From Unio delphinus (Eukaryota > Mollusca > Bivalvia > Unionida > Unionidae): DNA of 64,000 nucleotides. The stretch spans positions 4,005,501 through 4,069,500 of the forward strand of contig JAQISU010000025.1 of assembly GCA_029339505.1 (NCBI GenBank). Reading direction: 5' to 3'. A program made the translations under genes and the position numbers. How positions within the stretch are numbered: the first letter of the stretch is position 1; the number at the start of each line of letters is the position of its first letter. Shown here in pieces: positions 37,049 through 53,205 of the stretch. The notes under the pieces were generated by a model. That model made no database searches. It was not told where the DNA came from and saw only the letters and a program-made list of their open reading frames with translations.

Positions 37049-39325
37049 TATCAAGTCAAAGCTGTATTTGTGTCATTTCTGGTTTAAGTTTAGATCGTTT
37101 CCCTTTATAACTCCTCGATTCACCGCCATTGCCAAGTCTAGGACCGGATACACTGACCAGTATCGTATCTTTTAAACTAGAGTCACTCAACAAGTTGAAG
37201 CATCATTCGCGGTCTCAGGGATTCAGAATTAGTATAGCTTGACTACTTTATTTGGAATGCATGTAGGCTGTAGACATTGTTATCGGTGAGAATATAGATC
37301 GAACGTAGAGATGACATTTTGACATACATGTGTAACATTTTCTAGGACAAGGTATGATAAGCGATTTTTAATACAACTCCATTAGACGTAATACTTAGAT
37401 AATACAAGGTCATCTATTGATTACACATGCCTGTTTTGTGCTAGTAAACAGACGTATATACTTAACCTAATTTGATGTGTATCGATTATGTTGAACGTAC
37501 CACTATCTGCATGTACATGTTTGATTCGTACTCAAGCATAATACTGTTTCAAATAGTAAACTGTCTGATAGTAATAATTTAAAAAGGTCAAAATTAGATA
37601 ATTAGTAAATGAAAAATATTGAACGATATAGAGTTATACAGAGAATAGCTCGTTATGGTTGCTTAGTTGTAGATTCTTTTCAGTTCGGTATTACATTTAT
37701 TGTTATAGGTGACATTTGTAACATATTTTGGGGTCAAGTCTTAGATGATGCATATATTAGACAATACAGTTCACAGTCTCAACAGTAATAGAGTGAGCCA
37801 TTTTAAATATTTTAACTGTCTTCTGTGCTCTCTAGTCTCTTTCCTAGGAAGAATTAGTTTTACATGTTTTCACTGGACTCTATTTACCAAACAGTTGTGC
37901 CCTGAATGTATTTATCCATGTTTAGAATCATACACATTAAAGGAAGAATATGGTATGATAAGAAAATTTCATATTTCATGTTCACTAACAACTTCAAAGT
38001 TTTTAAACTGTAGCACCATTCAATTGCAATAAGTAGATGCAATATTAAGTGCTTGAAACCTTTTTATATAATATATTTTTTTTTGTTGTGCTTATACAAT
38101 TATACCTCAAGCTGATTGAATAATGTGCAAATAAAGAACATTTTTGTACGTATCTTTATAGCTGTGTTCATTTACTTTTGCATAAATCTTTTACGAAGCA
38201 ATATGTTTTCTCCTACTCCTTTTAGTTTAATATTATACTGAACTCTTTATTGTTATATTTCCATTACTTCATGACTGTAAAACTCGGTTATATGTTTGAA
38301 CATGTTGAAGACATGTATTTAAATTTGGCAATGAGGTTTGGAGTTTACTCTCGCCACTTAAGGTGCAAGTTTAAGCCATTAACCCAGTTAAGGTTTTCCG
38401 GATTAAAGTGTATTATGGCCTAACCATGTTTTAGCACAGGGTAATATGAACAATACAAATTGACGGTTGTATGTAATCTAAAGGAAATACCCCAAAAGCA
38501 AAACAAAACTGCTCAAAGAATATTGTGGGATAAAAACGTGACAGACAACATATAAAACTTTCACAAGAAAAATCAACTCCCAAAATAGATAATCTAAAGA
38601 ACATAAAAGAGAAACTTGACATTGTGCACCCGAATTGATAAATGTTTGATCACTTTGATTTATCACATTGCACGCGGTGTTCTAACTGTTTATTGATCTA
38701 AATGCAAAGTAATTACTGCTTTTACAGCAGATAAAATAGCAAACCCTGTATAAAATACAATGTTGGAGATCAATAAAATGAACACTTAACCAGAAAAAGT
38801 GATACAACATGTTTACATCCAGCTCACATCCTTGTCGTTGCCCAATAACATTGCTGAAGCCCTCTAATGTATAAAGAAGAAAAAAAAATACTACCTGCCA
38901 AAGGTAAATTATATCGAGTGAACAGAAAAGCATGAGCAACATTTGTACCATGTAGAGCATGAATCTGTTATATCAGTTCCATTCATAATATTATGGACTA
39001 AGGTGCATGATCAGTCCACCATTAACAATGGATACTGGATATATTGACAAATTCAGTATTCCATCCTCACTTCGTAATCAAGTACCTGACAAAACCTGGC
39101 CTTATACATGACACAATTGTTAACACACTAGAAGCAAAATAAAAATCATGCAGGAATATTACAGACAAAAGAAAAACTCAAACTTTCAATGCTAGATGCT
39201 TTCAATCTCGCTACAGAAAATGAAACAGATTCTACCTACGAGAAAATGTCAACTTGAATCAAGACATCGCCAATATAAATTTATCATGTACCATCATGCT
39301 CTATTATCACGCTTTATTCCAAAAC
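33375..39325. other. Host intergenic DNA
   Basis: No supported gene. A frame at 33596-33778 (plus) is open in two registers, contains a 20-bp tandem duplication (GGACAGGATGAAGATCTATC) and has protein-like composition. A frame at 36226-36489 (plus) follows a T-rich stretch and an AG and has Cys and N-glycosylation-like motifs (NVTLTNVTYNDT); it could be an exon, with no further support. (TA)n covers 36950-37043. Confidence 0.4.
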
Positions 39326-39329
39326 TGTT

Positions 39330-39425
39330 TATAAAAACGCTTGCGAGGTTAATTATAAAAACGCTTGCGAGGTTAATTATAAAAACGCTTGCGAGGTTAA
39401 TTATAAAAACGCTTGCTAGGTTAAC
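39330..39425 (+). repeat. 24-bp tandem repeat, four copies
   Basis: Unit AAAACGCTTGCGAGGTTAAT plus TATA, repeated about four times with one substitution in the last copy. The period is a multiple of three, so one frame reads a repeated KTLARLII. No function evident. Confidence 0.85.
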
Positions 39426-40244
39426 AGTTGATCCTCAATGTCCGGTTACTATTTAATCATATTACAAACGTGTACTTGGAAGAAAATGGAATTGTATCTC
39501 ACAATGATATTGATCATTCCATAACGTATATAATGGCTACAGTTAGATGTGTATTAATGAGCCTAATAACAACTTTTAACTTTGAAATCAATGCTAACTA
39601 TAAGGTCTCGTTTTAACATCGCAGCAATACAGCCATAAATAGAAGAAATACGTGCAGAACAGGACGTGCCGTCTACAAAGTCAAAAAGAACAACTACTGC
39701 TGCAAAATATAAGCTGTCTCCATTCAATACATGAATGAAATAGAACTAAGACGCACTGCGCGTATTATACTACTCTGTTTCTTGACAATGGTTTACATTT
39801 CAGTATTATACTATGATACAGAGAGATCAAACAATATTGAGAGGTGAGAAAGACATCAATGGTAGTATGCAACATTTTTGAATTAGTTGGCATCTAGATT
39901 GATAATATTTCCATATGGTATGCCTATTAAGGCAGCTTGCTAATGTATTACTGGAATTTGTAATTGTGTACTTGTTCCTGTGCGAGTTCTAGTATTCGTT
40001 GCAACACCTCTCGAGTACAAGCAAAACCCCAACAAAGTTTAAAAAAGCATGATCTAGTAACAACTCGCATGCTATTGACGGTATGATATTCATAACAGTA
40101 AATTCCACTAAAGTCAGTTATATCGAGTTTACTTGGATATTCAATTTATACAACCAGTACAAGTCCTATAATGTAAACACTAAACGGTCTTTACAGGCAG
40201 GTTTGAAAGTTACTTTTCATCTCTACTGTGGCAATAATCATTTC
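39426..40244. other. Host intergenic DNA
   Basis: AT-rich; nothing recognisable. Confidence 0.55.
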
Positions 40245-41473
40245 AATTAAACAATAATAATAATAACACTGAGGACTTTTTATAGCGCTGAATCTTCAGA
40301 AGCTCTAGCCGCTTTACAGCAGATGAATACACCCCCATCTCCCCCCCCCACCCCAACAAAACAACACACACTATGACATTAGAAATCAAGGCGCGCTGAC
40401 AATATTTAAGGTAGGAAACAATTTGCAGGATTTTAAGTTGGTTCTTCAAATATGATTTGAAAGGAATAATGAACACACAAGTGTTTTAGTGGCATCAAAA
40501 GAAAGATATCTGCGAATGGAGCTGATGCTTCTCAGCTCAAGGTATGCCGCCTTGCATACGTTTATGACATATTGGTGCAATGTGCGAGTACTTTCCAGAG
40601 TAACACCTAGGTTTCGTTCTGACTATGAATTTGATGTTGGTGTTGCTCATATTTATTGTTTGAAGTAACGGATGTGAATGAGAACGTCTTTGTGTTGTGA
40701 TCAGAATGGCCTACGTTTTATCATCATTCATCTGCCGCTTGTTACATGGCATCCATGATTTCACATCTAAAATGCACGTCTCTACTCCTTGGATGTTAGC
40801 ATCAACTTTAGTTGGGTGGCTAGACTTGTATATTTGGATGTCATCCGCGTACGATTGGTGAGACACTGGGTGATGATCTATGACCCTTTAGAGGGGCTCA
40901 GTGAAAAGAATAAAGGGAACAGATCCAAGAACAGATAAACTCGGCTCCGTTTGCAGATAAAATTTGTGTCATGTTGACTAAGAAGGACTTTAAACACTGT
41001 AAGGCTGTATTGTGAATGTCAAATACATGCTGGAGACAGTGAAGTAATAGCTCATAGTATATTGTGTCAAATGTTCCAGACAAATCAAGGAAGGTGAGGA
41101 CTATAATCTTTCTGCTAGCCAAAGCAAAGAGAATGTCAATAAATAATTTCGGAAAAGTAGTTTCAGCACTGTGGCAAGAGCGATTTGCAGACGGTACATT
41201 GATAAAAAGACTGTTTGAATTCAACTGAAATACAAGTTGGGTTAGATCAACTTTTTCTAAGAATCTGGGCGGTAGTTCTTTAAATCTCTATGGTAAAGTT
41301 TTTTTTTTTCAGCAGAGGCATTACAATGGCAATTTTGAAAAAATGCTGGAAATTCCCCGGATGAAAGAGAAATATTAATAACATCGTTAGTGAGGACAAT
41401 ATTGGGTCTAAGCACTCAAATATAAATGATGTGGATTTGGATCACGTTCACGTGACTTTGGTGCACTATTCAT
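40245..41473 (-). mobile_element. CR1/L2-like LINE, decayed, 5'-truncated
   Basis: Minus-strand copy. Near its 5' end (about 41420-41473) it reads MNSAPKSRERDPNP; it then holds RT fragments (40898-41224: VLTFLDLSGTFDTIYYELLL and so on), and ends near 40245 with TATAGCGCTGAATCTTCAG and an ATT tail. Much of the RT palm is lost to indels. It meets the plus-strand copy head-to-head at about 41473. Confidence 0.75.
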
Positions 41474-43530
41474 CACGATTAAGAAGAACGTCACAAACAT
41501 AGTCCATTTAGCCAAATCATCCCACTTCAGTACTAAGATCACAGAGAGTTCCAGCTGCAAAGAGCTCTTCGAGATAACTAACAAACTAATGTCAAGGAAC
41601 AAATGTACACCACTTCCATCAACCTTCTCTCCACTAGACCAACCAGACCAATTTGCAAATTTCTTCGATCACAAAGTTCAAACCATTAGAGATTCGCTTG
41701 ACAGTACAAATTTTAACTGATTCGTCAGCATACATTTATGATGCAGAATTTCAGCGACAACCGTTAGGAGCATTTGAACCTCTTTCTAAAGATTTAGTAC
41801 GGGCAATCGTGATGAAAAGTGCACCAAAGTCTTGTGAACTTGATCCAATCCCGACATCACTGCTGCTTGAGTGCTTAGACCCAATATTTCCTTCACTAAC
41901 TGATGTTAATAATATCTCTCTCTCATCAGGGGAATTCCCATCATTTTTCAAAACTGCCATCGTAAAGTCACTGCTGAAGAAACCAACACTGCACCATAAC
42001 GATTTAAAGAACTAATGCCCAGTTTCTAATCTCCCTTTCATATAAAAATCTTAGAAAAGGTTGTTCTAACTCAACTTGTATCGCATTTGATTTCAAACAG
42101 TCTTTTTAGCAATGTACAGTCTGCATATCTCTCTTGCCATAGTAAGGAAACTAATCTTCTGAAAGTATTTAGTGACATTTTCTCTGCTTTGGATGGTGGA
42201 AAGATTACAGTTCTCACTCTCCTGGATTCATCTGAAGCATTTGACACAATAAACCATGATATATTACTTCACCATCTCCAGCATGTATTTGGCATTCAGA
42301 ATATAGCCGTACAGTAGTTAAAGTCCTACTTAGTGAACAGGACACAAATTATATCTGCAAATGAAATACACTCCAACCCAGTTGAAGTATGTTGTGGTGT
42401 TCCACAGGGATCTGTTATTGGACCTGTTCTCTTCATTCTATACACTCAGCCGCTCTCAAGTGTCATAGATCATCACCCAGTGTCGAACCAATTGTACGCT
42501 GATGACACCCAAATATACAAGTCTAGCCACCCAACTGACGTTGATGCTACCATCCTTGGAGTAGAGAAATGCATTTCGGATGTGAATTCATGGATGACAT
42601 GTAACACGCTGCAGAATGATGATAAAACTGAGGCTATTCTGATCCAAACACAAAGCCTTTCTCATTCACATCCTTTACCTCAGACAATAAATATCAGCAA
42701 CACCAATATTAAATTCTCACAGTCAGTACGGAATCTAGGCGCTACTCTAGACAGTACTCTCACATTGCACCAACATGTCATGAACATCTGCAGGGCTACA
42801 TATCTTGAATTGAGACGCATCAGTTCCATTCGTAAATATCTTTCAGTTGATGCCACTAAAACACTTGTGTGTTCATTAGTACTTTCAAGGCTGGAATATT
42901 GTAACTCAATTCTGTCTGCTTCATCACAATATTTACTCCAGAAACTTTAAAACGTTCAAAACACAGCTGCATGGGTCATCTTTAGAGTACCTCGATCACA
43001 GCACACCTCACCACTGCTCTGTACCCTATACTGGCTATCAATTCGATACAGAATCAAACACAAAATTTGTTCTCTGTGCTATATTTCAATGACAGACTCC
43101 AGTCCAACAAACCTATCCAGCCTCACCCATGTGTATACACCAGCTAGATCCTTACGCTCTTCTTCTGATAATCGTATACTCATTGTTCCTAATGTGAAAA
43201 CAAAGTCATATGGACAACGTTCGTTTGCATACCAGGGCCCGACGACGTGGAACGAATTGCCCATTGAAATTAGACACAAAGACACAGTGGTCCCTTTTAA
43301 GAATGCTCTTAAGACTCACCTGTTTAGACTGCAGGGACAAACTTAGCGACCTAATCATGTTTTGAATCTTCTATGTTTTCATCATGATTTTATGTTTTCC
43401 AATTTCATTGTTTTTGTCATTTGTTGTTCTGTAGTGTAGTTATATCATTATTGATGGTGGAAAGCGCTTAGAGCTTCGAAAGATTAGGCGCTATACAAAG
43501 TCCTCATTACTATTATTTTTTCCGTATTAA
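41474..43530 (+). mobile_element. CR1/L2-like LINE, better preserved ORF2
   Basis: Plus-strand reverse transcriptase. The N-terminal linker (FANFFDHKVQTIRD) is near 41650; 41653-42015 holds MKSAPKSCELDPIPTSLLLE; 42087-42317 holds the LLDSSEAFDTINHDILL block (palm, first Asp); 42333-42950 holds CCGVPQGSVIGPVLFILY and the catalytic QLYADDTQIY. The C-terminal tail (WNELPIEIRH, LKTHLFRLQ) ends near 43346. The 3' UTR ends GGCGCTATACAAAGTCCTC plus an ATT tail at about 43520. Stops at several places make it inactive. No endonuclease domain remains, so it is 5'-truncated. Confidence 0.85.
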
Positions 43531-47983
<4,453 letters not shown>

Positions 47984-48047
47984 ATGGAAGGTGCAAGCTG
48001 GATTCTTGGGTGGCGCCGGTGTGCTGTATGTCTCTTTTGGCTTGCAG
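47984..48047 (+). CDS. Possible first exon encoding a signal peptide (paralogue)
   Basis: 64 nt from ATG to donor GCAG/GTGGGT. It encodes MEGASWILGWRRCAVC followed by LFWLA, a signal-like sequence. Same length, reading phase and donor position as 14313-14376, with similarity continuing into the intron (TTTCTGTACAA and ACATACTG-type blocks). Two paralogous secreted-protein first exons in one intergenic region suggest a host gene family; later exons were not recognised. Confidence 0.4.
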
Positions 48048-48715
48048 GTGGGTTGTTTTCTGATATTTCTGTACAAAGTAAATGATATAACATACTGATT
48101 TATATCTACTAAGAAAAAAGCTACAAGTCGGGATAAGAAACGTCAGCTGATGAAATATTCAAGAGATTTAACTAACTACCCATCATTAATTATTTTTTGT
48201 CTGTAACTCACACAAAATAAATTGGTACGATTTTGTTAAAACGAAATCCATCACAAGTTTTTTTTGCATTATTCAATCTAGTTTTATTATGTTTGAAGAA
48301 TAACTACAAACTGAAGCAACAATGCAAGTTATCACCATTCACTTGTTTAGAAATCTTTTCAAACTACTCATATCATGATATGTGTCCACACCTCGAAACA
48401 AGGCGAGTCCTAGTTCAAAATCAGCCCGACTCTGACAAGCTTGTTCGTCTGAAAGTGTCTCTTTATGTCAGTTAACAAGGGCATGATAGAACCCAACATG
48501 TAATGATCTTAGATTGAATTATCATTCTAACACCACTCCTCACCGCTGTCCTGCGTCTCTTAATTTAAATATAAATAAGCATGCTATGGAAAGGGGTAGG
48601 AAATCAATTGCAGAGATAAGCTGAGAAAACAATTCAACCCAGTGACAGTAAAATACATGTTAATTTCACGTCTACATAGACTAAAAAACAAACAGGTGAT
48701 ATGCGAGTAATAAAT

Positions 48716-48974
48716 AGACACTGCCCCTCTCCCCCAACAGACTGTCAGTGGTTAAATTACGACCCTCGACTGATGTTCATTTGATCTGAACACATAATTC
48801 CATCACTCACTTATGAAACATGTGATCGCAATTATTATATAACTGGCTGACCAAAATAAGGCCAGTTACTAATGGTTGTACCTTGTTAATTAACTGACCT
48901 CATTGTTCGCCTAATTGACCTTTTTACATTTTGACGCCGCGACATTATTAGCCTCAGGGTCTAATATATACACG
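48716..48974 (-). repeat. Unclassified inverted repeat, arm 2
   Basis: Reverse-complement partner of 33121-33374, about 15.3 kb away. Contains GACACTGCCCC, CCAACAGACTGTC, AATTGACCTTTTTAC and ATTATTAGCCTCAGGGTCT. Confidence 0.7.
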
Positions 48975-48984
48975 TTGAAATCAG

Positions 48985-48985
<1 letters not shown>

Positions 48986-49062
<77 letters not shown>

Positions 49063-49358
49063 TGTATGTATGTATGTATGTATGTATGTATGTATGTATG
49101 TATGTATGTTTGCCAGTAGCTTCTCGTGGGTCGGTGGTTCTTTCCGGGTTTTTCTGGTTTCTTCCTCCACCACTAATACTGGCCGCCATGTATAGCCTAT
49201 ATATTGTGCTGAAAAATGGCGTTAAACCATAAAAAAAAAAAAAAAGTATGTATGTATGTATGTATGTATGCATGCATGCATGTATGTATGTATGTATGTA
49301 TGTATGTATGTATGTATGTATGTATGTATGTATGTATGTATGTATGTATGTATGTATA
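48986..49358. repeat. (TA)n and (ATGT)n tract interrupted by a SINE 3' half
   Basis: (AT)n at 48986-49034, then (GTAT)n to 49108, then a SINE fragment at 49109-49245, then (GTAT)n again to 49358. The SINE part runs from GCCAGTAGCTTCTCGTGGG to GGCGTTAAACC and a 14-nt A tail. The same tetranucleotide on both sides shows insertion into a pre-existing tract, or later expansion around it. Confidence 0.85.
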
Positions 49359-50056
49359 CGTGATACAGGTAAGCATATTATAGTTTTCAATGAACTATTT
49401 ACCACGTATACTTGTGTCGTTTTTCTCGTCATTCATTGGTTTCAAATATGTTCTAGATATTTAATATTTATCGATATAGCTAATGACATATAAGCATACA
49501 AATCATTTTCCTAGGCATGCGACATAAGAGACAACTAATCTCAACATGACTGTGTATTATGATTTTTTTTTTAAAAAACAATATTTTCCAGATATTTTTT
49601 TTGTCCCACCAAATGAAGTAGTTATTTAAATACCGCAGGACTGGCACTAAACTGAGTAGAATAAATCATTGAACAGTTAAAGTTAGGTAGAATACATAAT
49701 TAAACAGTTCCATTTACCTCTATGTGTAACGATTTATTTGTTAATTCACATTGATGTTAATTTAGATTAAGCACTAAAAGAAAATATTTATTTATAAATA
49801 TGCATGTGTATCATGTATGTCTTTGGTACAGACAGTTCTAACTTCATTCCATGCTGTCATTGGTTCAGTACATTTTAGACAGATTAACCTTGGAGGCATT
49901 AAACATTTTGTTATGGTATTCCTTTGACCTAGCTTGACAAGTAAATGCCAGGTAAATTAACGAAACAACGCTAGCACATCAGTGTGTGGCAGGGCAAGAG
50001 GGCGACGATCTATAAGGTGAATAAAACACACCATCTTTAATACCTTTTCAATGTAA

Positions 50057-50120
<64 letters not shown>

Positions 50121-50136
50121 GGTGGATGGATGGATG

Positions 50137-50217
<81 letters not shown>

Positions 50218-50241
50218 GATGGATGGATGGATGGATGGATG

Positions 50242-50338
<97 letters not shown>

Positions 50339-50532
50339 ATTTATATATAGATATATATCTATATACATTTATAGAGAGAGAGAGAGAAAGAGAAGGATCT
50401 TGTACGAGTAATTCCTGAACTAACCTCTCCTGACCTATGTGTAAGACAGTTATCACTTAAAGTCTAAAATCAAGCTGAATCGATAACACTCCAGATTATA
50501 AGCATCGCCCAATCAAAGGCAAGATGTCTAAG

Positions 50533-50612
<80 letters not shown>

Positions 50613-51180
50613 TTGTTCGCGGGAGACATATTTTAGGTATAAGGGCAGTTCATTGAATACTTGATTTGCCAATTTATATACACTGGTTGATTGATTTCCT
50701 GGCATACTGATTAATTATATGAAACAACGACATATACCATGATTGTTTGAAACGAATTCGTCCTAGTTAAAACCTGCCCAATTTGTATAACGGGATTAAG
50801 TCGACCGAGTTCTTTGACAGTTTGAAAACAATATTCTAGTTTTTCTTCTTTTCATATTTCAGAGAAACATATATTAATTGTAAACCAAGTGCACATGGAT
50901 TGATATTCAAGTAACCAATCTTGTTCAGAGCAGAAACTATATCACTGTTATCACATTAACAAAGTTTCTACAAATGTTCTATCAAAGTAATATTGAAGTA
51001 TAGGTTTCCTTTAAATACCGGTTGGCGGGTGAAGGATTGGGAGGTGCCGGGGCGCAATGGGATGTGGCAGAAGGGTGCAAAGGTAGAGTATCGTTGTTGT
51101 TGTAAGATATTAATTTATTATATTAAATAACATGATAAAGAGTTTAATCTACTTGATAAAAAAGTGTGGACAGAAAGAGT
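49359..51180. other. Host intergenic DNA with GATA and GA microsatellites
   Basis: (GATA)n with GGAT/GGATGG interruptions spans about 50058-50340; (GA)n lies at 50545-50609. Near 51010-51105 a short plus frame (LAGEGLGGAGAQWDVAEGC) may be a relic of the element that carried the ATPase at 51386-51792, convergent with it. No intact gene. Confidence 0.5.
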
Positions 51181-51350
51181 AAAGCAGCAGAGAGGGTGAA
51201 CCCTACAACGTTTTTAGACAAAATAAGCCTTCCTACGAAATCTTATTTAACCAAAAAAAAATAAGTCTCCATTTAGCAAACGGAGACTTTACGATTTTTA
51301 ATCAATTTTGGTCACAACGTTGTTGTCGTTCACCCTCTCTGCTGCTGGAA
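51181..51350. terminator. Nested inverted repeats downstream of the relic ATPase
   Basis: An outer pair GCAGCAGAGAGGGTGAAC (near 51185-51202) and GTTCACCCTCTCTGCTGC (near 51331-51348) encloses an inner perfect hairpin, AAGTCTCC / GGAGACTT with an 11-nt loop, at about 51264-51290. It lies just 3' of the relic ATPase reading frame. It may be a convergent-gene terminator or an inverted-repeat element. Confidence 0.6.
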
Positions 51351-51385
51351 CTTTCAGTTCTGGTTAACAAAAATAATAAATGATT

Positions 51386-51792
51386 TCAACCAAATATTTG
51401 ATCCAGTCCGATACGATATCGTGTCCGAGGATCATGTAAATTTATTACAGCAAGAATATTACAGTTATCTCTGATCACTTTTGGAATCTGAGTGTAGCGT
51501 TGAGTGACATATATCACGTCGGTGTTTTTATGCCTGCCTCTGGAAAAGATCCTAGCTGGGTTTTTTTGATTGTCTAACATCACATCGTCGTATACGACTA
51601 AATTGTTAATGTTCCCATCAAGGTCATCCATGGATGGAGCCTCGTCAATATCAACAGGCAACTTACAACTTATCCCACTTCATCCATCTCATTATTAAAT
51701 TGAGCAACAATTGCGTCTTGCCGGATCCAGATGGTCCGATTATAATTGCGCGGATAGAGTTTGGTAGCGCTGCATGATGCTTAACTGGTAGT
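51386..51792 (-). pseudogene. Relic A32-like packaging ATPase of a second virus-like element
   Basis: The minus strand from 51792 reads PVKHHAALPNSIRAIIIGPS and continues SGKTQLLLNLI (Walker A), then hits a stop near 51664. A second frame (51386-51661) holds NLVVYDDVMLDNQ (Walker B), then FSRGRHKNTDVIYVTQRY and IPKVIRDNCNILAVI, the sensor region. The segment between Walker A and B is shortened. It differs clearly from the ATPase of the resident Maverick (FNMLIAGPSGSGKTEF), belonging to the branch with an FSxGRH..DV..YV.Q.Y pattern. The reading frame is cut at 51792 by the copy B terminus, so the Maverick inserted into it; the missing N-terminus should lie beyond copy B. Confidence 0.75.
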
Positions 51793-52102
51793 AGTGTATG
51801 GGGATACTCTAGCGTCAATGGGAAAATCCTATGTAAAACAGCTTGGGAACATCTAGCGTCAAGGGGAATTTAACATGGTGGGGACTATCTAGCGTCAAGG
51901 GAAATTTAACATGGTGGGACTATCTAGCGTCAAGGGAAATTGAACATGGTGGGTCTATCTAGCGTCAAGGGGAATTGAACAGAGTGGGACTATATAGCGT
52001 CAAGGGAAATATAACATGGGAAATAAAACAAGGAAAAAAGGGGTGGCAATGAAAGCTACTATCTTTTCGAGACTTATGAGTGGCCCTGAAAAGAGCCTTT
52101 GG
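51793..52102. repeat. Left terminal inverted repeat of copy B
   Basis: Inverse of 9985-10453. A terminal block with ACAGCTTGGG is followed by four to five 35-bp units (AGCGTCAAGGGAAATTTAAC plus ATGGTGGGACTATCT), then GGGGTGGCAATGAAAGCTA, then TCGAGACTTATGAG and the stem-loop of the adjacent gene. It is shorter than in copy A because of fewer 35-bp units. The repeated AGCGTCAAGGG may be a binding site for integrase or replication proteins. Confidence 0.85.
52061..52102 (-). terminator. Histone-type 3' stem-loop with downstream purine element
   Basis: The minus strand reads GGCTCTTTTCAGGGCC (52082-52097), flanked by CCAAA before and ACTCA after: a 6-bp stem (one G-U pair) and UUUC loop, the layout of the metazoan histone mRNA stem-loop (GGCUCUUUUCAGAGCC). 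GAAAAGAT (52061-52068) follows 13 nt later, like a histone downstream element that pairs with U7 snRNA. It starts about 20 nt after the stop of the gene at 52118-52705 and lies inside the TIR. Confidence 0.75.
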
Positions 52103-52117
52103 ATATTTCTTCTTCTT

Positions 52118-52705
52118 TTATTTTCTGCCATTGTTCCACCACCTTTTGATTTTACCAATGATTCCCGTTTTCTTCTTCTTTTCTTCTTCGGGAATCCAGT
52201 CAGGATGCCCCATAGCTCTAAACTTCTCTTGTATCTTTATCCAATTGTTATTTAATTTTTCAAAGTCCTCTTTCTTTTTTTGGTTTTCATTGTCCTTTCT
52301 TTCCTTTCTCTCCTTACTCCAGTTATCTTTTATCTTCTTCACTTCTTCTAATAGTTCCTTTCTCATCAGTTCTTCAGCTTTCTTGAGCGGGTCCAAACCC
52401 TTTTGGACATGGGGGTACTCTGTCAAGATATTATCCAAAAAACACTTGACGTTTTCGACAATATCTATTACTTGCTTCAATGTCCCCACTCTAACATAGG
52501 GTGGATTAATGCAGCCTCGTAACTTTTTGGCTTCTTCTTCTAGCATTCCTCCTAAGAGCTCCCTGGCTATTTTCAGTCTTTTTGCAAAGTCCAAACTCTT
52601 CGCAATCTTCCATTTATGATGTAGTTTTTCCACTTCATATTCCCCGTCTAATATCCAGAAATAGCTGTGTCTTAAATTGTTGAATAAACTTGATGCTTTT
52701 GCCAT
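52118..52705 (-). CDS. Accessory protein A, charged coiled coil
   Basis: 195 aa. The N-terminal 90 residues are helical with aromatic residues (SYFWILDGEYEVEKLHHKW); the rest is very Lys/Glu-rich (KELLEEVKKIKDNWSKERKE), ending IIGKIKRWWNNGRK, an amphipathic basic tail. No family is recognised. A segment with EEL.R.E followed by a Trp resembles gene C (54152-54511), suggesting a diverged gene family. TATA about 50 nt before the ATG, a shared upstream element, and a histone-type stem-loop 20 nt after the stop define the class. Likely an early regulatory or host-interaction protein, by context only. Confidence 0.7.
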   Translation of the reverse strand: MAKASSLFNNLRHSYFWILDGEYEVEKLHHKWKIAKSLDFAKRLKIARELLGGMLEEEAKKLRGCINPPYVRVGTLKQVIDIVENVKCFLDNILTEYPHVQKGLDPLKKAEELMRKELLEEVKKIKDNWSKERKERKDNENQKKKEDFEKLNNNWIKIQEKFRAMGHPDWIPEEEKKKKTGIIGKIKRWWNNGRK

Positions 52706-52752
52706 CTTCTATGGTTATTCCGTGGAATGGTTCTAATGTCAGTCACTTTGAG

Positions 52753-52792
52753 TATATATATCTTAAGCACGGACGTGAAAGTAAACACCCCT
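52753..52792 (-). promoter_or_regulatory. Promoter of accessory gene A (TATA plus shared element)
   Basis: TATATATA (52753-52761) about 50 nt before the ATG, with an upstream element on the minus strand of GGGTGTTTACTTTCACGTCC then GTGCTTAA (to about 52790). It is a diverged version of the element before genes B and C. Confidence 0.65.
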
Positions 52793-52799
52793 ACATTCA

Positions 52800-53075
52800 C
52801 TTTTCATATTAGATACTATCCACAAATCCTATTATATACTATCCAAAATCACACCCTATACTAACCACACACACACGGGGAAGCAGCCAAAACAAACCCT
52901 ACTATATACTATCCAAAATCACACCCTATACTATCCACACACACGGGGAAGCAGCCAAAACAAACCCTACTATATACTATCCAAAATCACACCCTATACT
53001 AACCACACACACACGGGGAAGCAGACAAAACACACCCTATCATATACTATCCAAAATTACACCCTATACCATCTA
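52800..53075. repeat. Subterminal minisatellite (inverse of 6060-7640)
   Basis: About four 70-bp units, ACTATCCAAAATCACACCCT then ACACACGGGGAAGCAGCCA then AAACAAACCC, the reverse complement of the copy A minisatellite. Much less expanded: CA runs of only 7-10 nt. Confidence 0.85.
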
Positions 53076-53139
53076 AATAGAGTCAGTGTTTATAATCACA
53101 CTACTCCTCTCTCACACCCATTGGCAATTGACATAGTAT

Positions 53140-53182
53140 TTCTTTTCTTGTTATTTGGGTAGCCCTGAGAAGGGCTGTTTTT
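53140..53182 (-). terminator. Histone-type 3' stem-loop, gene B
   Basis: The minus strand reads AGCCCTTCTCAGGGCT (53161-53176): a perfect 6-bp stem and 4-nt loop, preceded by an A run and followed by ACCCA, then the purine-rich AAGAAAAGAA (53140-53149) 11 nt later. It begins about 30 nt after the gene B stop. Confidence 0.75.
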
Positions 53183-53205
53183 TTTAAACTTCAAATTGCA
53201 CCTGG

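Noticed and set aside
40245..43530. Twin-priming inversion of a single LINE
   Set aside because: Both arms have their own 3' UTR and tail, so they are two insertions.
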